Shown one piece after another: positions 1-8,687 of a stretch of DNA of 64,000 nt; position 1 is the first letter of the stretch; every line of letters starts with the position of its first letter. The notes beneath the pieces were generated by a model. It saw nothing but the letters and a program-made list of their open reading frames with translations, ran no database searches and was not told the DNA's origin. The translations under genes and the position numbers were made by a program. This DNA comes from an uncultured bacterium (lineage in GTDB: Bacteria > Myxococcota_A > Polyangia > Polyangiales > Houyiibacteriaceae): NCBI GenBank assembly GCA_938024995.1, contig CALJDU010000044.1, positions 62,001 through 126,000 of the forward strand, written 5' to 3'.

Positions 1-24
1 TTATCGCTCACGCTGGCGACCGTT

Positions 25-831
25 TCAGCGCGCGGCCGGCAAGAGCGACTCACGAAAGAACGAGAAGACCCGCTGAAGCGCGACCTGCGTGGGGTGGCCT
101 TCTTCATCGACGAGGTCATTGGTCACGACGCTGTGCGCTACGAACTTAATCTTGGGATCGCTCCCCGGTCCGCTCTTGATCTCGATGCCTTCGAAGCCGT
201 CGCCGAGCTCTTTGCGGAGCCGCTTGAAGCGGGCGCCCGGACAGAGCGCGTCCGTCGTGAACCGCATCCCGAGCACCTTCACGTTCTCTTCTTTGACGCG
301 CCTCTTGATCGTGACGAGGTCTTCGTCGCTAACATGAAGCCCCGAATTGTGCATCGGCGTCACGCCGAAGGGGAGCGACGGCTGAGAGAGCACCGGCGCC
401 ATCAGCCATGGGTCCACCATGAGCGCGAGCGCGAAGTTTCCGGTCAGGCACATCCCGAGCGCACCGACCCCGCGCGCCGAGGTGCCCGCTGCCCGTTGTT
501 CCGCGTCGATGTCACGACACAGCGCGCGGAGCCAAGTCGTGATCGGCGAGGTGCCGCGCGCGGCGAGCACATGGAACTCCCTGCTCACGCACGCGCGCAG
601 GATCTGTGTGGCTGTGTTCCGGACGCCGAGCGGCTCGTTCACTTGGCCGAAGAGGTCCGGCATGAAGACCTTGAACCCTTCGTCGCTCAGCATCCGGGCG
701 AAACGCGCGACCTCTGGCGTGATCCCGGGGACCTCGTGCATCACGCAGATCCCGGGACCTTCTCCGCGGACATACACGTCGCGCGACACGCCCTCGTAGA
801 CTCGTTGGGTCTTCTCAAAACCCTCGATCAC
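25..831 (-). CDS. dienelactone hydrolase family protein
   Basis: A 268-residue alpha/beta hydrolase of the dienelactone hydrolase family, a cytoplasmic family of hydrolases that open lactone or ester substrates; the substrate here is unknown. The nucleophile elbow reads GMCLTGN with Cys128 as nucleophile, as in classical dienelactone hydrolases that use Cys instead of Ser. Asp194 (in FTTDALCPG) and His233 (in VAHSVV) are in the right places to complete a Cys-Asp-His triad. The length is close to the family norm of 230-280. There is no signal peptide. It lies 25 bp downstream of the secreted-protein gene on the same strand, so the two may be co-transcribed, though nothing links their functions. 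Family assignment is firm; the substrate cannot be read from sequence. Confidence 0.85.
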   Translation of the reverse strand: MIEGFEKTQRVYEGVSRDVYVRGEGPGICVMHEVPGITPEVARFARMLSDEGFKVFMPDLFGQVNEPLGVRNTATQILRACVSREFHVLAARGTSPITTWLRALCRDIDAEQRAAGTSARGVGALGMCLTGNFALALMVDPWLMAPVLSQPSLPFGVTPMHNSGLHVSDEDLVTIKRRVKEENVKVLGMRFTTDALCPGARFKRLRKELGDGFEGIEIKSGPGSDPKIKFVAHSVVTNDLVDEEGHPTQVALQRVFSFFRESLLPAAR

Positions 832-856
832 GCGGCGCCTCCTGTGGTCGACTTCG

Positions 857-1408
857 TCACGGAGTGGGCGTCGTGAGGCTGGTGCTCGGCTCGATCACGC
901 GCGCTCTGTTCGGGAACTCGACCCGGACCCGCGCGCTGCGAATCTCCAAGATGATGGTGAACGGGTTACGTGAGTGGTCGATCCGCACCTCTGTTGGCGT
1001 GACATCAAATTGCCAGCTCCCGAACCCATACTTGCCTTGCTGCAGCGCGGTGCTGGGACAGCGGATCTTGCCTTCCGAGTAGTCCATCGGTTCGGGCTCG
1101 AAGTTTCCCGAGGACCACAACGTCGCGGAGCCGCGCTGGGTCTCGATCTGCATCCACCCGTTGCTGCCGCGCCAGATGCGCAGCCGAGGTCCGCGCGGCG
1201 AGTACTCGGTGTGGATGAAGAGATCTTCGCCTTGGTTCTGCACACACCAACCACCGATCGACCCCTCCGCGAGCGGTGGGAGCTGCACGGTCCGGACCGG
1301 CCGAGCGGACGGCGGCGGGGAGACCGTTGGGCCCGGGGTCTGCGCGAACGCATTTGCGTGAAGCGCGAGCCCAGCGAAGCAGATCAGGAAGGCGAGAACG
1401 TTCCCCAC
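857..1408 (-). CDS. secreted hypothetical protein
   Basis: A 183-residue protein that I do not recognise. It begins with a GTG codon and a clear Sec signal peptide: a hydrophobic stretch (residues 4-20) ending in ANAFA before Gln23. A Pro/Ser-rich linker follows, then a compact, beta-rich domain with several Trp residues. It should be exported to the periplasm or beyond. The gene is divergent from the RNase H-fold gene (51 bp between starts) and precedes the hydrolase gene on the same strand. No Shine-Dalgarno sequence is obvious in front of the GTG. The C-terminus is Thr/Pro-rich. Confidence 0.6.
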   Translation of the reverse strand: MGNVLAFLICFAGLALHANAFAQTPGPTVSPPPSARPVRTVQLPPLAEGSIGGWCVQNQGEDLFIHTEYSPRGPRLRIWRGSNGWMQIETQRGSATLWSSGNFEPEPMDYSEGKIRCPSTALQQGKYGFGSWQFDVTPTEVRIDHSRNPFTIILEIRSARVRVEFPNRARVIEPSTSLTTPTP

Positions 1409-1459
1409 GAACGCGAGACTGCGCGCGCGCTTTCACGACGTCAACCAATACGCGCGCGC

Positions 1460-1930
1460 ATGAGGCATGCTCTTGGCGTGTTGCTCGCGATCGATCTCGG
1501 GGTTCGTATGGGCGTCGCGGTATACGATCGTGAGCGCGGCATCACGCGCTACGCGAGCCACAACTTTGGGAGCGTCAGCCGGCTCAAGCGCGCCGCGCGC
1601 TCGATCATCTGTGAGGTCGATCCGCTCGAGCACGTCTTCCTTGAAGGCGACGCCAATCTCGCGCGTCACTGGAGACGCGTCGCCGAACCAAGAGGCGCGC
1701 GCTGTCATATCGTGAGCGCGGAGCGCTGGCGTGAAGCGCTGCTGCTCCCGCGCGAACGGCGCAGCGGCACCGACGCTAAGCGACACGCCCAAGCGCTCGC
1801 GCGACGCGCCATTCAAGAAGGCGACGCAAAGCGACCCACTGGCCCGCTTCGACATGACGCGGCGGAAGCCATCTTGATCGCGATCTACGGCGCCACCGTA
1901 GTGGGGTGGCGAGACGAGGAGACTACGTAG
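1460..1930 (+). CDS. RuvC/RNase H-fold nuclease-like protein
   Basis: A 156-residue protein whose motifs match the RuvC-like branch of the RNase H fold. Strand 1 reads LLAIDLGVRMGVAVYD with Asp12. A second acidic residue, Glu62, sits in a beta strand (VFLEGD). The last helix has RHDAAEAILIAIYG with Asp132, where RuvC-type enzymes carry their final catalytic Asp. These three positions would bind two metal ions, so junction resolution or another nuclease activity is plausible. I chose the ATG at 1460 because the protein begins just before the first strand; the open frame upstream overlaps the divergent secreted-protein gene. It is not canonical RuvC: the central region is different and no ruvA/ruvB is nearby. 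The stop overlaps the convergent gene by 8 bp. Confidence 0.6.
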   Translation: MRHALGVLLAIDLGVRMGVAVYDRERGITRYASHNFGSVSRLKRAARSIICEVDPLEHVFLEGDANLARHWRRVAEPRGARCHIVSAERWREALLLPRERRSGTDAKRHAQALARRAIQEGDAKRPTGPLRHDAAEAILIAIYGATVVGWRDEETT

Positions 1931-4900
1931 TGCGCGTGGAAGGACGCGCGGTCGCGGAGCCGACGAAGCGCTCCCGTCCGACCTCGTCCCACCACTTCTG
2001 GTACTTGCGCTGCGTGACCTTTCGCTCGGGCTTGGGGAGCGCGGGGTGGAACCCGTAGTACTCCTGCGTGAGCGCCGTCAGTTCATCGCACGCGAGGCGG
2101 CGCATCGATTCATCGCTGTGAAGCAAGGCGTCGATCAGCCACTCCACGCGATGACGCTTGCCGTTGTCCTCGAACCACTCTCGCCAGCGTCGCGTCGACT
2201 TTCCGAAGTCTTGGCGCGTCAGCATCACGAGACTGGCGTGGGCCGCGCGAACCAGCGCCGAGCGTTTGGTCTTGAGCAGGCCAATGATCAGCTCGATGGA
2301 GCCAACGTCCCGCAGCTCCCCAAGCGCGTTCACGGCGGCGACGCGCTCTGGCGTCTCGCCCCGGGGCGCCCGCGCGGTCGCGCGGAGGTTCTTGATGACC
2401 GCGTCGAACTCCGAGAACTTCCGGTAACGTTTCATGACGTCGACCGCGAGCGCGCGCGCGCCAGTGTCGTTGTCAAAGAGGCACGCCCCGAGCGGCTCGA
2501 CGAGCGCCTCGTGCTTCACCTCCGCGGCGAGCAACATCGCGTAGAAGCGCGTGTCTGGGCGGCGGTGCTGCAGGAGCGAGCGAAGATACGGCGCCGACCG
2601 GCGACCATAAGCCGAGAGCGCGCTCGCGATCGCGGAGACCTCGCGTCCGCGCGGCAGCTGAGTGTGCGGCTCCTTGCGGTCAAACCAGAGCGGTCCTGGG
2701 AAACGTCGCGTCAGGACCGGGAGCGCAGCGTCCCCATGCGCGAGCAGGCTGTCGATGATGTCCCCTGCGCCCGCGGCGTCCGCTTTGCGTAACGCCGAGA
2801 CGAGAACCTCCACGTCTTCGCCCATGCTGACGATGACCTTGGGCGGATCCGTCGCGCGTGGCGGGTCGGAGTCGATCGGGAGGTACGCGGGCGGTGCGTC
2901 GGATTCCGCGTCGCTCTGGTCGAGCGGCGCGCCCGGATCTTTGGCGCCCGCCTCCGTTGCTCCCGACGCAGCGTGGGGCTCTTGGCCCTCCACGATGACG
3001 CTCGGTTCGTGCCGCATGACCTTCGGCGTCGGACTGGCGGTCGCGCGAGTCTCAAGCGCGTTAGCTTCCTCTGCTGGCGCGTGTGCTTGCTCTGCTGGCT
3101 CAGACGGCTCCGCTTCCGCGGCGACGACCTTCTCGGCACCTTCGTTGGCGTTGTCGGATTCGGCTGCGGATTCGGCTGCGGCATCCACCCCGGCGACATC
3201 ATCGACGGTTGCGTCGACTTGATCCGTGACGGAGGCATCGTCCGCATCAGTGGCATCGACGCGTGCGCCTGCGGGCGGGTACGAACCGAAGGTCGAGTCT
3301 TCGTAGATCAACTCCGGCGCATCGTCATCGACAGGCGCGGTCTCGACCGCTTGGACCGTGGGTGGGGGTGGCGCGCGACGCGGGACGCCGAGAACGCTCA
3401 GGGCAGCGCGGCGCAGCGCCGGCTTTGCTTCCGGAGCCGCCTTGGAATCCGTGGACTTCGACGCCGTGGATTTCGACGCCGTAGGTTTCGGTTTCGGCTC
3501 GGCGGTTCTCGGCGCGGCGGTCTTAGAACCCGCGACGTTCGCCTCCGCGGCTGTCGCTTCGGCTTTCGGTGGCGCCTCGACCTCTTTCGCGACCGCATCC
3601 GAAACCTTGGCTTCGGGGGTCACGTCCGGGCGCGATGAACCTTGGGGCGGACGAGACGACCGTCGTGAGGATCGCTTCGCCGCGCGCTTCGCCGCGCGCT
3701 TCGCCGCTCTGTTCGCGGCGCGACGCTCTGCGCGACTGAAGCGCTTCGCGCTCTTCTGCGGCTCTGGCTTTTCGTCACTCTTCGCGGCGATGGGCTCAGG
3801 CGCTTCGGAATCCGAAGCTTCGGCAGCAGGTACCGCGGCCGTCTTGATGGTTGGCTCGATCGTCGCGGCTTCAAGCGCGGCGATCATGGCGCTCGCGCTC
3901 TGCGCTTGCTTGGAAGCAGAAGAGGTTGAGGTAGAAGTAGACGGGACGTACGGGCTCGTCGCGCGAACGGGCGCGGAGGACTCAGACCGCGTAATCGCGC
4001 GCCATGAACCCGGTCTTGGACGCTCGCTCGCCGCGACCGTCAAGCCACGCGGCGCGCGCGCTTCGCCAGACTGACGCGGCTTCGAGTAGCCACGGAACTT
4101 GCGCCCCAAGATCAGTCGCTCGAAAGCGGTCGAGACGCGTGGCGTAAACGCGACCAAATCGGGGAGCTCGGAGAGCGCGATATCGTCGCCTGACCGATCG
4201 CCGTAGATGACCAGGACAACACGGCCGCGAATCGCGATCGGGACCAACGCCGAAGGCTGACCGTCGCTCCGGCCCAGGGTCTGGCGCAACGTCGCGTCCT
4301 GCGGGTGCGCGTCGAGCATCGAGACCACGGGGGAGCCGTACTCCACCGCGACCCGAAGCGCGCCCGGCTCATCGACCGGCATCGAGAGCTGCGACACCAC
4401 CTCATGGTCGGCGCCCTTGCCGACCGCCTCGAGCCCTTCCGCGCGACCGTCCGCGACGAGGAAGAGCGCCGTGTAGTCGAAGAACTGACGCGCGAACGCA
4501 AACGTGATCTCAAGAATCGCGTCGCGATCTTTCGCGCGGGAGAGCGCAGAGAGCGCCCGGTCGGTCGTCAGCGGTCCGCGCATCGTGCGCATGACCTCAG
4601 TTCGCGGGATGGCGATCCGTGGCGAACGGGACGGCTCTGCGAGGAGCTCATCAGGCGCCGGAGCGCGAGGTGGTTTGGGGAGCGAGACCTCTCCGCCGAG
4701 CGTTCCAAATGGTCGGTCGCTGATGCTGGCCCGGTGCGAGGGCTGTTGCGAGGGCTGTCGAGAGGGCTGTCCCGGACGAATGGTCACGTTGGCGGGATCG
4801 ACGTCCACGAGCTCGCCCGCCTCAGCGAGGTCCAATCGCTCTACCAAGCGGATAAGCCGCGGTACGCAAGGAACGCCGTAGTGGCACGCGAGCCCCGCCG

Positions 4901-5294
4901 CGATCCGGGGGACGACCGCGACGCGCTGCTCTACATCAATCCCGACGCGATCGATGAGATCATGAAGCGCTTGCTCCGGGAGCGGGGTCGCGACGGCGAC
5001 GACCAGCGACGCGTTCGTCAGCTCGATCGGGACCACGCGAAACTTGATCGCGTCGGCGCGGCTCACCTTCGCGAGCGCGTCGTCGGGCGCGCTCATCACC
5101 GCTTCTCGCGTCGTCGGCTGCTCTCCGCGTGACACGGCGCGGTACGAAGCGACCACGTTCTCCTTCGCGACCTGCATCTCGAGCAAGACGGTGTCGAGCG
5201 CGCCGCCGGAGATCACCTGCCGCTGGATCCCCTCTTCGATCGTCTTGATCGAGACGACGCCGTCTCGCACGAGCAGGGATGTAAGGGCTGACAT
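1923..5294 (-). CDS. MshEN-GAF-like-HEAT multidomain protein
   Basis: A 1123-residue protein. Residues 1-150 match the MshEN/GspE N-terminal domain, which in type II secretion and pilus ATPases binds partners or cyclic di-GMP, but no ATPase domain follows. Residues 245-400 look like a GAF-type sensor domain. Residues 400-840 are a long Ala/Glu/Lys/Pro-rich low-complexity linker with runs of AAKR. Residues 870-1090 contain alpha-helical HEAT repeats, with phrases such as VAAVNALGELRDVGSIELIIGLL. There is no signal peptide, so it is cytoplasmic. The layout suggests an adaptor or signalling scaffold, as often seen in myxobacteria; the partner is unknown. The linker produces many long shadow frames on the other strand, which I reject. 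Confidence 0.75.
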   Translation of the reverse strand: MSALTSLLVRDGVVSIKTIEEGIQRQVISGGALDTVLLEMQVAKENVVASYRAVSRGEQPTTREAVMSAPDDALAKVSRADAIKFRVVPIELTNASLVVAVATPLPEQALHDLIDRVGIDVEQRVAVVPRIAAGLACHYGVPCVPRLIRLVERLDLAEAGELVDVDPANVTIRPGQPSRQPSQQPSHRASISDRPFGTLGGEVSLPKPPRAPAPDELLAEPSRSPRIAIPRTEVMRTMRGPLTTDRALSALSRAKDRDAILEITFAFARQFFDYTALFLVADGRAEGLEAVGKGADHEVVSQLSMPVDEPGALRVAVEYGSPVVSMLDAHPQDATLRQTLGRSDGQPSALVPIAIRGRVVLVIYGDRSGDDIALSELPDLVAFTPRVSTAFERLILGRKFRGYSKPRQSGEARAPRGLTVAASERPRPGSWRAITRSESSAPVRATSPYVPSTSTSTSSASKQAQSASAMIAALEAATIEPTIKTAAVPAAEASDSEAPEPIAAKSDEKPEPQKSAKRFSRAERRAANRAAKRAAKRAAKRSSRRSSRPPQGSSRPDVTPEAKVSDAVAKEVEAPPKAEATAAEANVAGSKTAAPRTAEPKPKPTASKSTASKSTDSKAAPEAKPALRRAALSVLGVPRRAPPPPTVQAVETAPVDDDAPELIYEDSTFGSYPPAGARVDATDADDASVTDQVDATVDDVAGVDAAAESAAESDNANEGAEKVVAAEAEPSEPAEQAHAPAEEANALETRATASPTPKVMRHEPSVIVEGQEPHAASGATEAGAKDPGAPLDQSDAESDAPPAYLPIDSDPPRATDPPKVIVSMGEDVEVLVSALRKADAAGAGDIIDSLLAHGDAALPVLTRRFPGPLWFDRKEPHTQLPRGREVSAIASALSAYGRRSAPYLRSLLQHRRPDTRFYAMLLAAEVKHEALVEPLGACLFDNDTGARALAVDVMKRYRKFSEFDAVIKNLRATARAPRGETPERVAAVNALGELRDVGSIELIIGLLKTKRSALVRAAHASLVMLTRQDFGKSTRRWREWFEDNGKRHRVEWLIDALLHSDESMRRLACDELTALTQEYYGFHPALPKPERKVTQRKYQKWWDEVGRERFVGSATARPSTRTT

Positions 5295-5390
5295 CGATGT
5301 TTGGCTTCTCTTCTGCGCCTGGGGTCGGAGCAGAATCGGTCACAGTTTCGTAGCGGGCGCGGGAAAGATCAACGTTGATGAACCGGTCGC

Positions 5391-6338
5391 TCAAAGGAGG
5401 AACAACAAGGCCACGCCGCATACTGCCAGGATCGCCCCCGAGGCGCCGGCCAGACCGACGTTTTCTCCATCCCGAATGGAGACCGGCAAGATTAAAATCG
5501 GGGTCAGCGCCATCAGGCTCGCGGCCACGCCCGCCTCGGTTTCCTGTACCGCGACAAGGCTCAGTCCGACCCCCAAGAAGGGGCCAAAGACGGTCCCGAC
5601 GATGGTCTCGCGCATCGCGGGCATGTCACGGAACGCGTCGACCAACCGACGAAGGCGGCCGGTCGCGATGAAGAGCGCGAAGAACGCGAGGGTGCCGGCG
5701 ATGACACGGATCTGCGTGGCCGCGAAGGGATCGTAGCTCCCCATCCCGAGCTTGCTCAGCACCAGGCCAACCGCTTGGCCCAACGCGCCGAAGACCCCGA
5801 GGAGCACGCCCACCCCGAAGCTCTGATCCACCGCGGGTCGTTCCGTCTTCGCCCGCTCGTTCCCCTGCAGTCTGCTCTCCAGGTTGCGCTCCGCGTCGCT
5901 CTCTTCCGCGCGAGCGGTCACCGCCCACCCGATGCCAAAGACGATGAGCGTCATCGCGAAGACGTCGACCGTCGACATCCGCTCCCCGAGCACGGCGAAT
6001 GAAATGATGGCGGTGATCGGCGGCGCGAGCGACATCAAGAGCGTCCCGAGCCGCGGCCCGATCACGACGAAGGCCCGGAACAAGCAAAGGTCGCCAAAGG
6101 CGAAGCCCACGAGACCCGAGAGCGAGAGCCAGCCGATCGACTCCGGGCTCGCGTCGGTTGGGAGCGGGAGCCCGCGGGTCGCCCAGCCGTAGAGGATGAA
6201 CATGGGGATCGCGAAGAGCAGACGGATCAAGTTGACCGGCATGGAGCCGACCCGTTCCGACGCACGCGTGAAGTAGACAGAGCTGCCGACGAAACAAGCC
6301 GCCGTCGCGAGCGCCGCGATCTCACCGAGGTGCGACAC
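5391..6338 (-). CDS. EamA/DMT-family transporter
   Basis: A 315-residue inner-membrane protein with about ten hydrophobic helices and two EamA halves, a family that exports metabolites or drugs; the substrate is unknown. The halves are joined by a charged loop near residue 170 (rich in E, R and K). I place the start at a GTG at 6336-6338, preceded by AGGAG with a 6-nt gap. An upstream ATG at 6503 would add 55 residues, but these simply translate the 87-bp DNA repeat (ENARRWRR appears twice) and cannot be a membrane protein N-terminus. The gene is divergent from the thiamine genes, with the repeats between them. Confidence 0.85.
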   Translation of the reverse strand: MSHLGEIAALATAACFVGSSVYFTRASERVGSMPVNLIRLLFAIPMFILYGWATRGLPLPTDASPESIGWLSLSGLVGFAFGDLCLFRAFVVIGPRLGTLLMSLAPPITAIISFAVLGERMSTVDVFAMTLIVFGIGWAVTARAEESDAERNLESRLQGNERAKTERPAVDQSFGVGVLLGVFGALGQAVGLVLSKLGMGSYDPFAATQIRVIAGTLAFFALFIATGRLRRLVDAFRDMPAMRETIVGTVFGPFLGVGLSLVAVQETEAGVAASLMALTPILILPVSIRDGENVGLAGASGAILAVCGVALLFLL

Positions 6339-6363
6339 GAGAAGCTCCTGGTAAGTGTTTCGC

Positions 6364-6535
6364 GTTCCGCGCCCCCGGCGCCATCGCCGCGCGTTCTCCG
6401 CTCCGCTCCGGAACACGCGCCTGAGCGCCTGCGCGGAAAGGATGTTCTTTGTTCCGCCCCAGCGGCGCCATCGCCGCGCGTTCTCCGCTCCGCTCCGGAA
6501 CACGCGCCTGAGCGCCTGCGCGGAAAGGATGTTCT
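6364..6535. repeat. two direct copies of an 87-bp repeat
   Basis: Two tandem copies, the first at 6364-6450 and the second at 6451-6535. A 72-bp core (6377-6448 and 6464-6535) is identical, and the first 13 bp of each unit differ at a few positions. Each unit starts with TTCCGC, and in the first unit TTCCGCGC (6365-6372) is mirrored by GCGCGGAA (6431-6438), so it can fold into a long stem. A further TTCCGCGC lies at 6551. The stretch from 6339 to 6661 holds these repeats and no gene that I can support. The unit length is a multiple of three, which creates a false N-terminal extension of the neighbouring transporter. Confidence 0.9.
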
Positions 6536-6661
6536 GAAGCCGGCTTCTTCATTCCGCGCGGGTGTAGCTCATCCCTGCCTCGCCGTGTGCCCCAAACGCG
6601 CGCGTCCGCGTGAGTCTCTGACGAGTTGCTGGGGCCCTCGGTTGCTGCGATGCTCCGCCGC

Positions 6662-6862
6662 ATGAAGCTCACGGTGAACGGAGAGCCGCGCGACGTACGC
6701 GCCGCGATCACGGTGACGGACCTCCTCGCGGAGCTCGGCCTCGCGAACGACCTCGTCGCGGTGGAGCGAAACGAAGAGATCGTGCCGCGCGCCAAGCACC
6801 CTGAGACCACGCTCAATGAGGGCGACGCGATCGAGATCGTGCACTTCGTCGGCGGCGGATGA
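6662..6862 (+). CDS. thiS: sulfur carrier protein ThiS
   Basis: A 66-residue ubiquitin-fold sulfur carrier for the thiazole half of thiamine. The C-terminus ends in GGG, giving the Gly-Gly tail that is adenylated and thiocarboxylated, and the body has the family pattern (KLTVNGEPRD, then DLLAELGL, VAVERNEEIVPR and EGDAIEIVHFVGGG). I chose the ATG at 6662 because it gives the standard ThiS length; an earlier start at 6626 adds 12 unmatched residues. ThiG follows 55 bp later. I found no CTGAGA or other TPP riboswitch core in the upstream region, so control by thiamine pyrophosphate is not evident here. Confidence 0.95.
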   Translation: MKLTVNGEPRDVRAAITVTDLLAELGLANDLVAVERNEEIVPRAKHPETTLNEGDAIEIVHFVGGG

Positions 6863-6917
6863 TCCACACGCGGCGGGCGCAGTGTTCCGTCGCGAGCGAA
6901 CAAACTGAACGAGAAGC

Positions 6918-7712
6918 ATGAGCCAGCAAGACCTCCTCACGATCGGCGACTTTACGTTCCGATCCCGACTCTTCACCGGGACCGGGAAGTACCCAAGCGT
7001 CACGATCGCCAAAGCAGCGCTGGAAGCCTCTGAGTGCGAAGTGGTGACCGTCGCGGTGCGACGCGTCGACCTCGCGGCGAAGAGCGAAGACGGCCAAACG
7101 ATCGGCGAGGTGCTTCGAGCCGGCGGCTACACCATCTTGCCGAACACGGCGGGCTGCGCGACCGCGAAGGACGCGGTCCGAACCGCGCGCCTCGCCCGGG
7201 AGATGCTCGGGACGACCTTGGTCAAGCTCGAGGTCATCAGCGACAGCAAGACGCTTTACCCAGACGTACCTGGGACGCTCGAAGCAGCGGAGCTCTTAGT
7301 CAAAGACGGCTTCACCGTGCTCCCGTACATCACGGACGACCCGATCTCAGCGCGCAAGCTTGAGGATATGGGCTGCGCCGCGGTCATGCCGCTCGCGGCG
7401 CCCATCGGCAGCGGTCTCGGGATCTGCAACCCGTACACGATCGAGATCATCGTCAAGCACGCCGGGGTCCCGATCATCGTGGACGCGGGCGTCGGGACCG
7501 CGAGCGACGCGACCTTCGCGATGGAGCTGGGCGTCGACGGCATCTTGATGAACACCGCGATCGCCGGCGCGAAGGATCCCGTTCGCATGGCGCGCGCGAT
7601 GAAGAACGCGGTCCACGCCGGGCGCGACGCCTTCCTGGCCGGACGCATTCCCAAGAAGCTCTTCGCGACCGCGAGCAGCCCGCTCGAAGGCGTGATCGGA
7701 TCGAACGCGTAG
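6918..7712 (+). CDS. thiG: thiazole synthase ThiG
   Basis: A 264-residue TIM-barrel enzyme that makes the thiazole phosphate of thiamine from 1-deoxy-xylulose 5-phosphate, ThiS-thiocarboxylate and dehydroglycine. Lys103 (in LVKLEVISD) is the Schiff-base lysine. The family signatures LFTGTGKY, LPNTAGC, MPLAAPIGSGLG, DAGVGTASDA and GILMNTAIAGA are all present. The length matches the family (about 255-265). It is preceded by thiS and followed after 6 bp by a small TPR-like gene and a TenI/ThiE-like gene, so the cluster is probably one transcript. Confidence 0.97.
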   Translation: MSQQDLLTIGDFTFRSRLFTGTGKYPSVTIAKAALEASECEVVTVAVRRVDLAAKSEDGQTIGEVLRAGGYTILPNTAGCATAKDAVRTARLAREMLGTTLVKLEVISDSKTLYPDVPGTLEAAELLVKDGFTVLPYITDDPISARKLEDMGCAAVMPLAAPIGSGLGICNPYTIEIIVKHAGVPIIVDAGVGTASDATFAMELGVDGILMNTAIAGAKDPVRMARAMKNAVHAGRDAFLAGRIPKKLFATASSPLEGVIGSNA

Positions 7713-7718
7713 CGGCGG

Positions 7719-8039
7719 ATGCGACTCGCGCTCATCGCCGTCTGTCTCTTGCTCACGCGCGCGCCGTTTCAGTGCGCGAGCGACCCCGATCCGAATCGCC
7801 GCATCGAGGACACGCCCGCCGAAGCGCTTTATCGTCTGTCCGAGCACTTCGCGGAGACCGGCGATCAGGCGGCGCGAGAGGAGACCCTGCGACACCTCGT
7901 GGAGCGTTACCCCAGCTCGCGCGAAGCACGGCGCGCGACCCTCGCGCTAGAGGGCCGAGACACGAGCGACCCAGGCCCCTCCGCAGGAGCGCTTGAGCGC
8001 GAAGCCGAGCGCGAGGCGGAAGACGCAGAAAACGAGTGA
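7719..8039 (+). CDS. small TPR-like protein within the thiamine cluster
   Basis: A 106-residue protein with an N-terminal hydrophobic segment ending in APFQCAS, which could be a lipobox (Cys19) though a weak one. It is followed by a helical region that looks like one or two TPR units (ALYRLSEHFAETGD, then LRHLVERYPSSREARRATLAL) and a highly charged, Glu-rich C-terminus. I do not recognise a family. It lies 6 bp after thiG, and its TGA overlaps the GTG start of the TenI-like gene, so it is translated as part of the thiamine operon. Its export signal makes a direct role in cytoplasmic thiazole synthesis unlikely. Confidence 0.7.
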   Translation: MRLALIAVCLLLTRAPFQCASDPDPNRRIEDTPAEALYRLSEHFAETGDQAAREETLRHLVERYPSSREARRATLALEGRDTSDPGPSAGALEREAEREAEDAENE

Positions 8040-8650
8040 CCGCGCCCTGGCTGCTTGTGGTCAGCCCCGACCTCGCCCGTGACCCGCTTGTCGAGTTCGC
8101 GCGCGCGGTATTTTCCGCGCTCCGCGAACACCCAGACGCCGACCGAGCGGCGCTCCTCGTTCGCTGTCCCTCGCTCACGCCGCGCGACTTGATCGCGACC
8201 TGCCGCGCGCTCGATCGCGGACGCGTGAAGCTCTTCATGAGTGGACGGGTTGACCTCGCCAGCGCGATCCACGCTGACGGAGTCCACCTCAAGGAGCGGA
8301 GCGTCTTGACCCCGGATGCACGCGCGCACTTCTCGGGAACCATCGGACGATCGCGGCACGACCGCGCAGGCATCGCCCGCTCCGCGAGCGCCCAGCCCGA
8401 CTACATCACGCTCAGCCCCTTCGACCAGGTCCCGGGAAAGAACGCGCCGCTCGGCGCCGCCGCGTTTCGTGCGCTCGTCGCAGAGACAACGATCCCGGTG
8501 CTCGCGCTTGGAGGCGTGGGTCTCGATAACCTCGCCCTCGTCCTCGACGCTGGCGCGGACGGTGTCGCGGTCTCTCGCGCAGTAGCCTCCGATCCATGCG
8601 TCGCGAGTCAGCTGCTGGAGCGCTTGAGTCTCCATCATCACGCGAGCTGA
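8036..8650 (+). CDS. thiamine phosphate synthase/TenI family protein
   Basis: A 204-residue TIM-barrel protein of the ThiE/TenI family. It keeps the family landmarks ADGVHLKE, IGRSRHD, a PGKNAPLG loop, PVLALGGV and AGADGVAVSRA. The N-terminal QLREK motif, which ThiE uses to bind the pyrimidine diphosphate, is missing and replaced by LLVRCPS. It therefore looks more like TenI (thiazole tautomerase) or a diverged ThiE. The GTG start overlaps the preceding stop (GTGA), indicating translational coupling. The cluster thiS-thiG-TPR-TenI covers thiazole formation only; no thiC or thiD is visible in the window. Confidence 0.8.
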   Translation: MTAPWLLVVSPDLARDPLVEFARAVFSALREHPDADRAALLVRCPSLTPRDLIATCRALDRGRVKLFMSGRVDLASAIHADGVHLKERSVLTPDARAHFSGTIGRSRHDRAGIARSASAQPDYITLSPFDQVPGKNAPLGAAAFRALVAETTIPVLALGGVGLDNLALVLDAGADGVAVSRAVASDPCVASQLLERLSLHHHAS

Positions 8651-8687
8651 CTTGACACGACCCGAAGCCGCGCGGGATCAACTCCGC

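Noticed and set aside
6540..6661. TPP riboswitch before thiS
   Set aside because: No CTGAGA-type core or other TPP-aptamer motif is present upstream of thiS.
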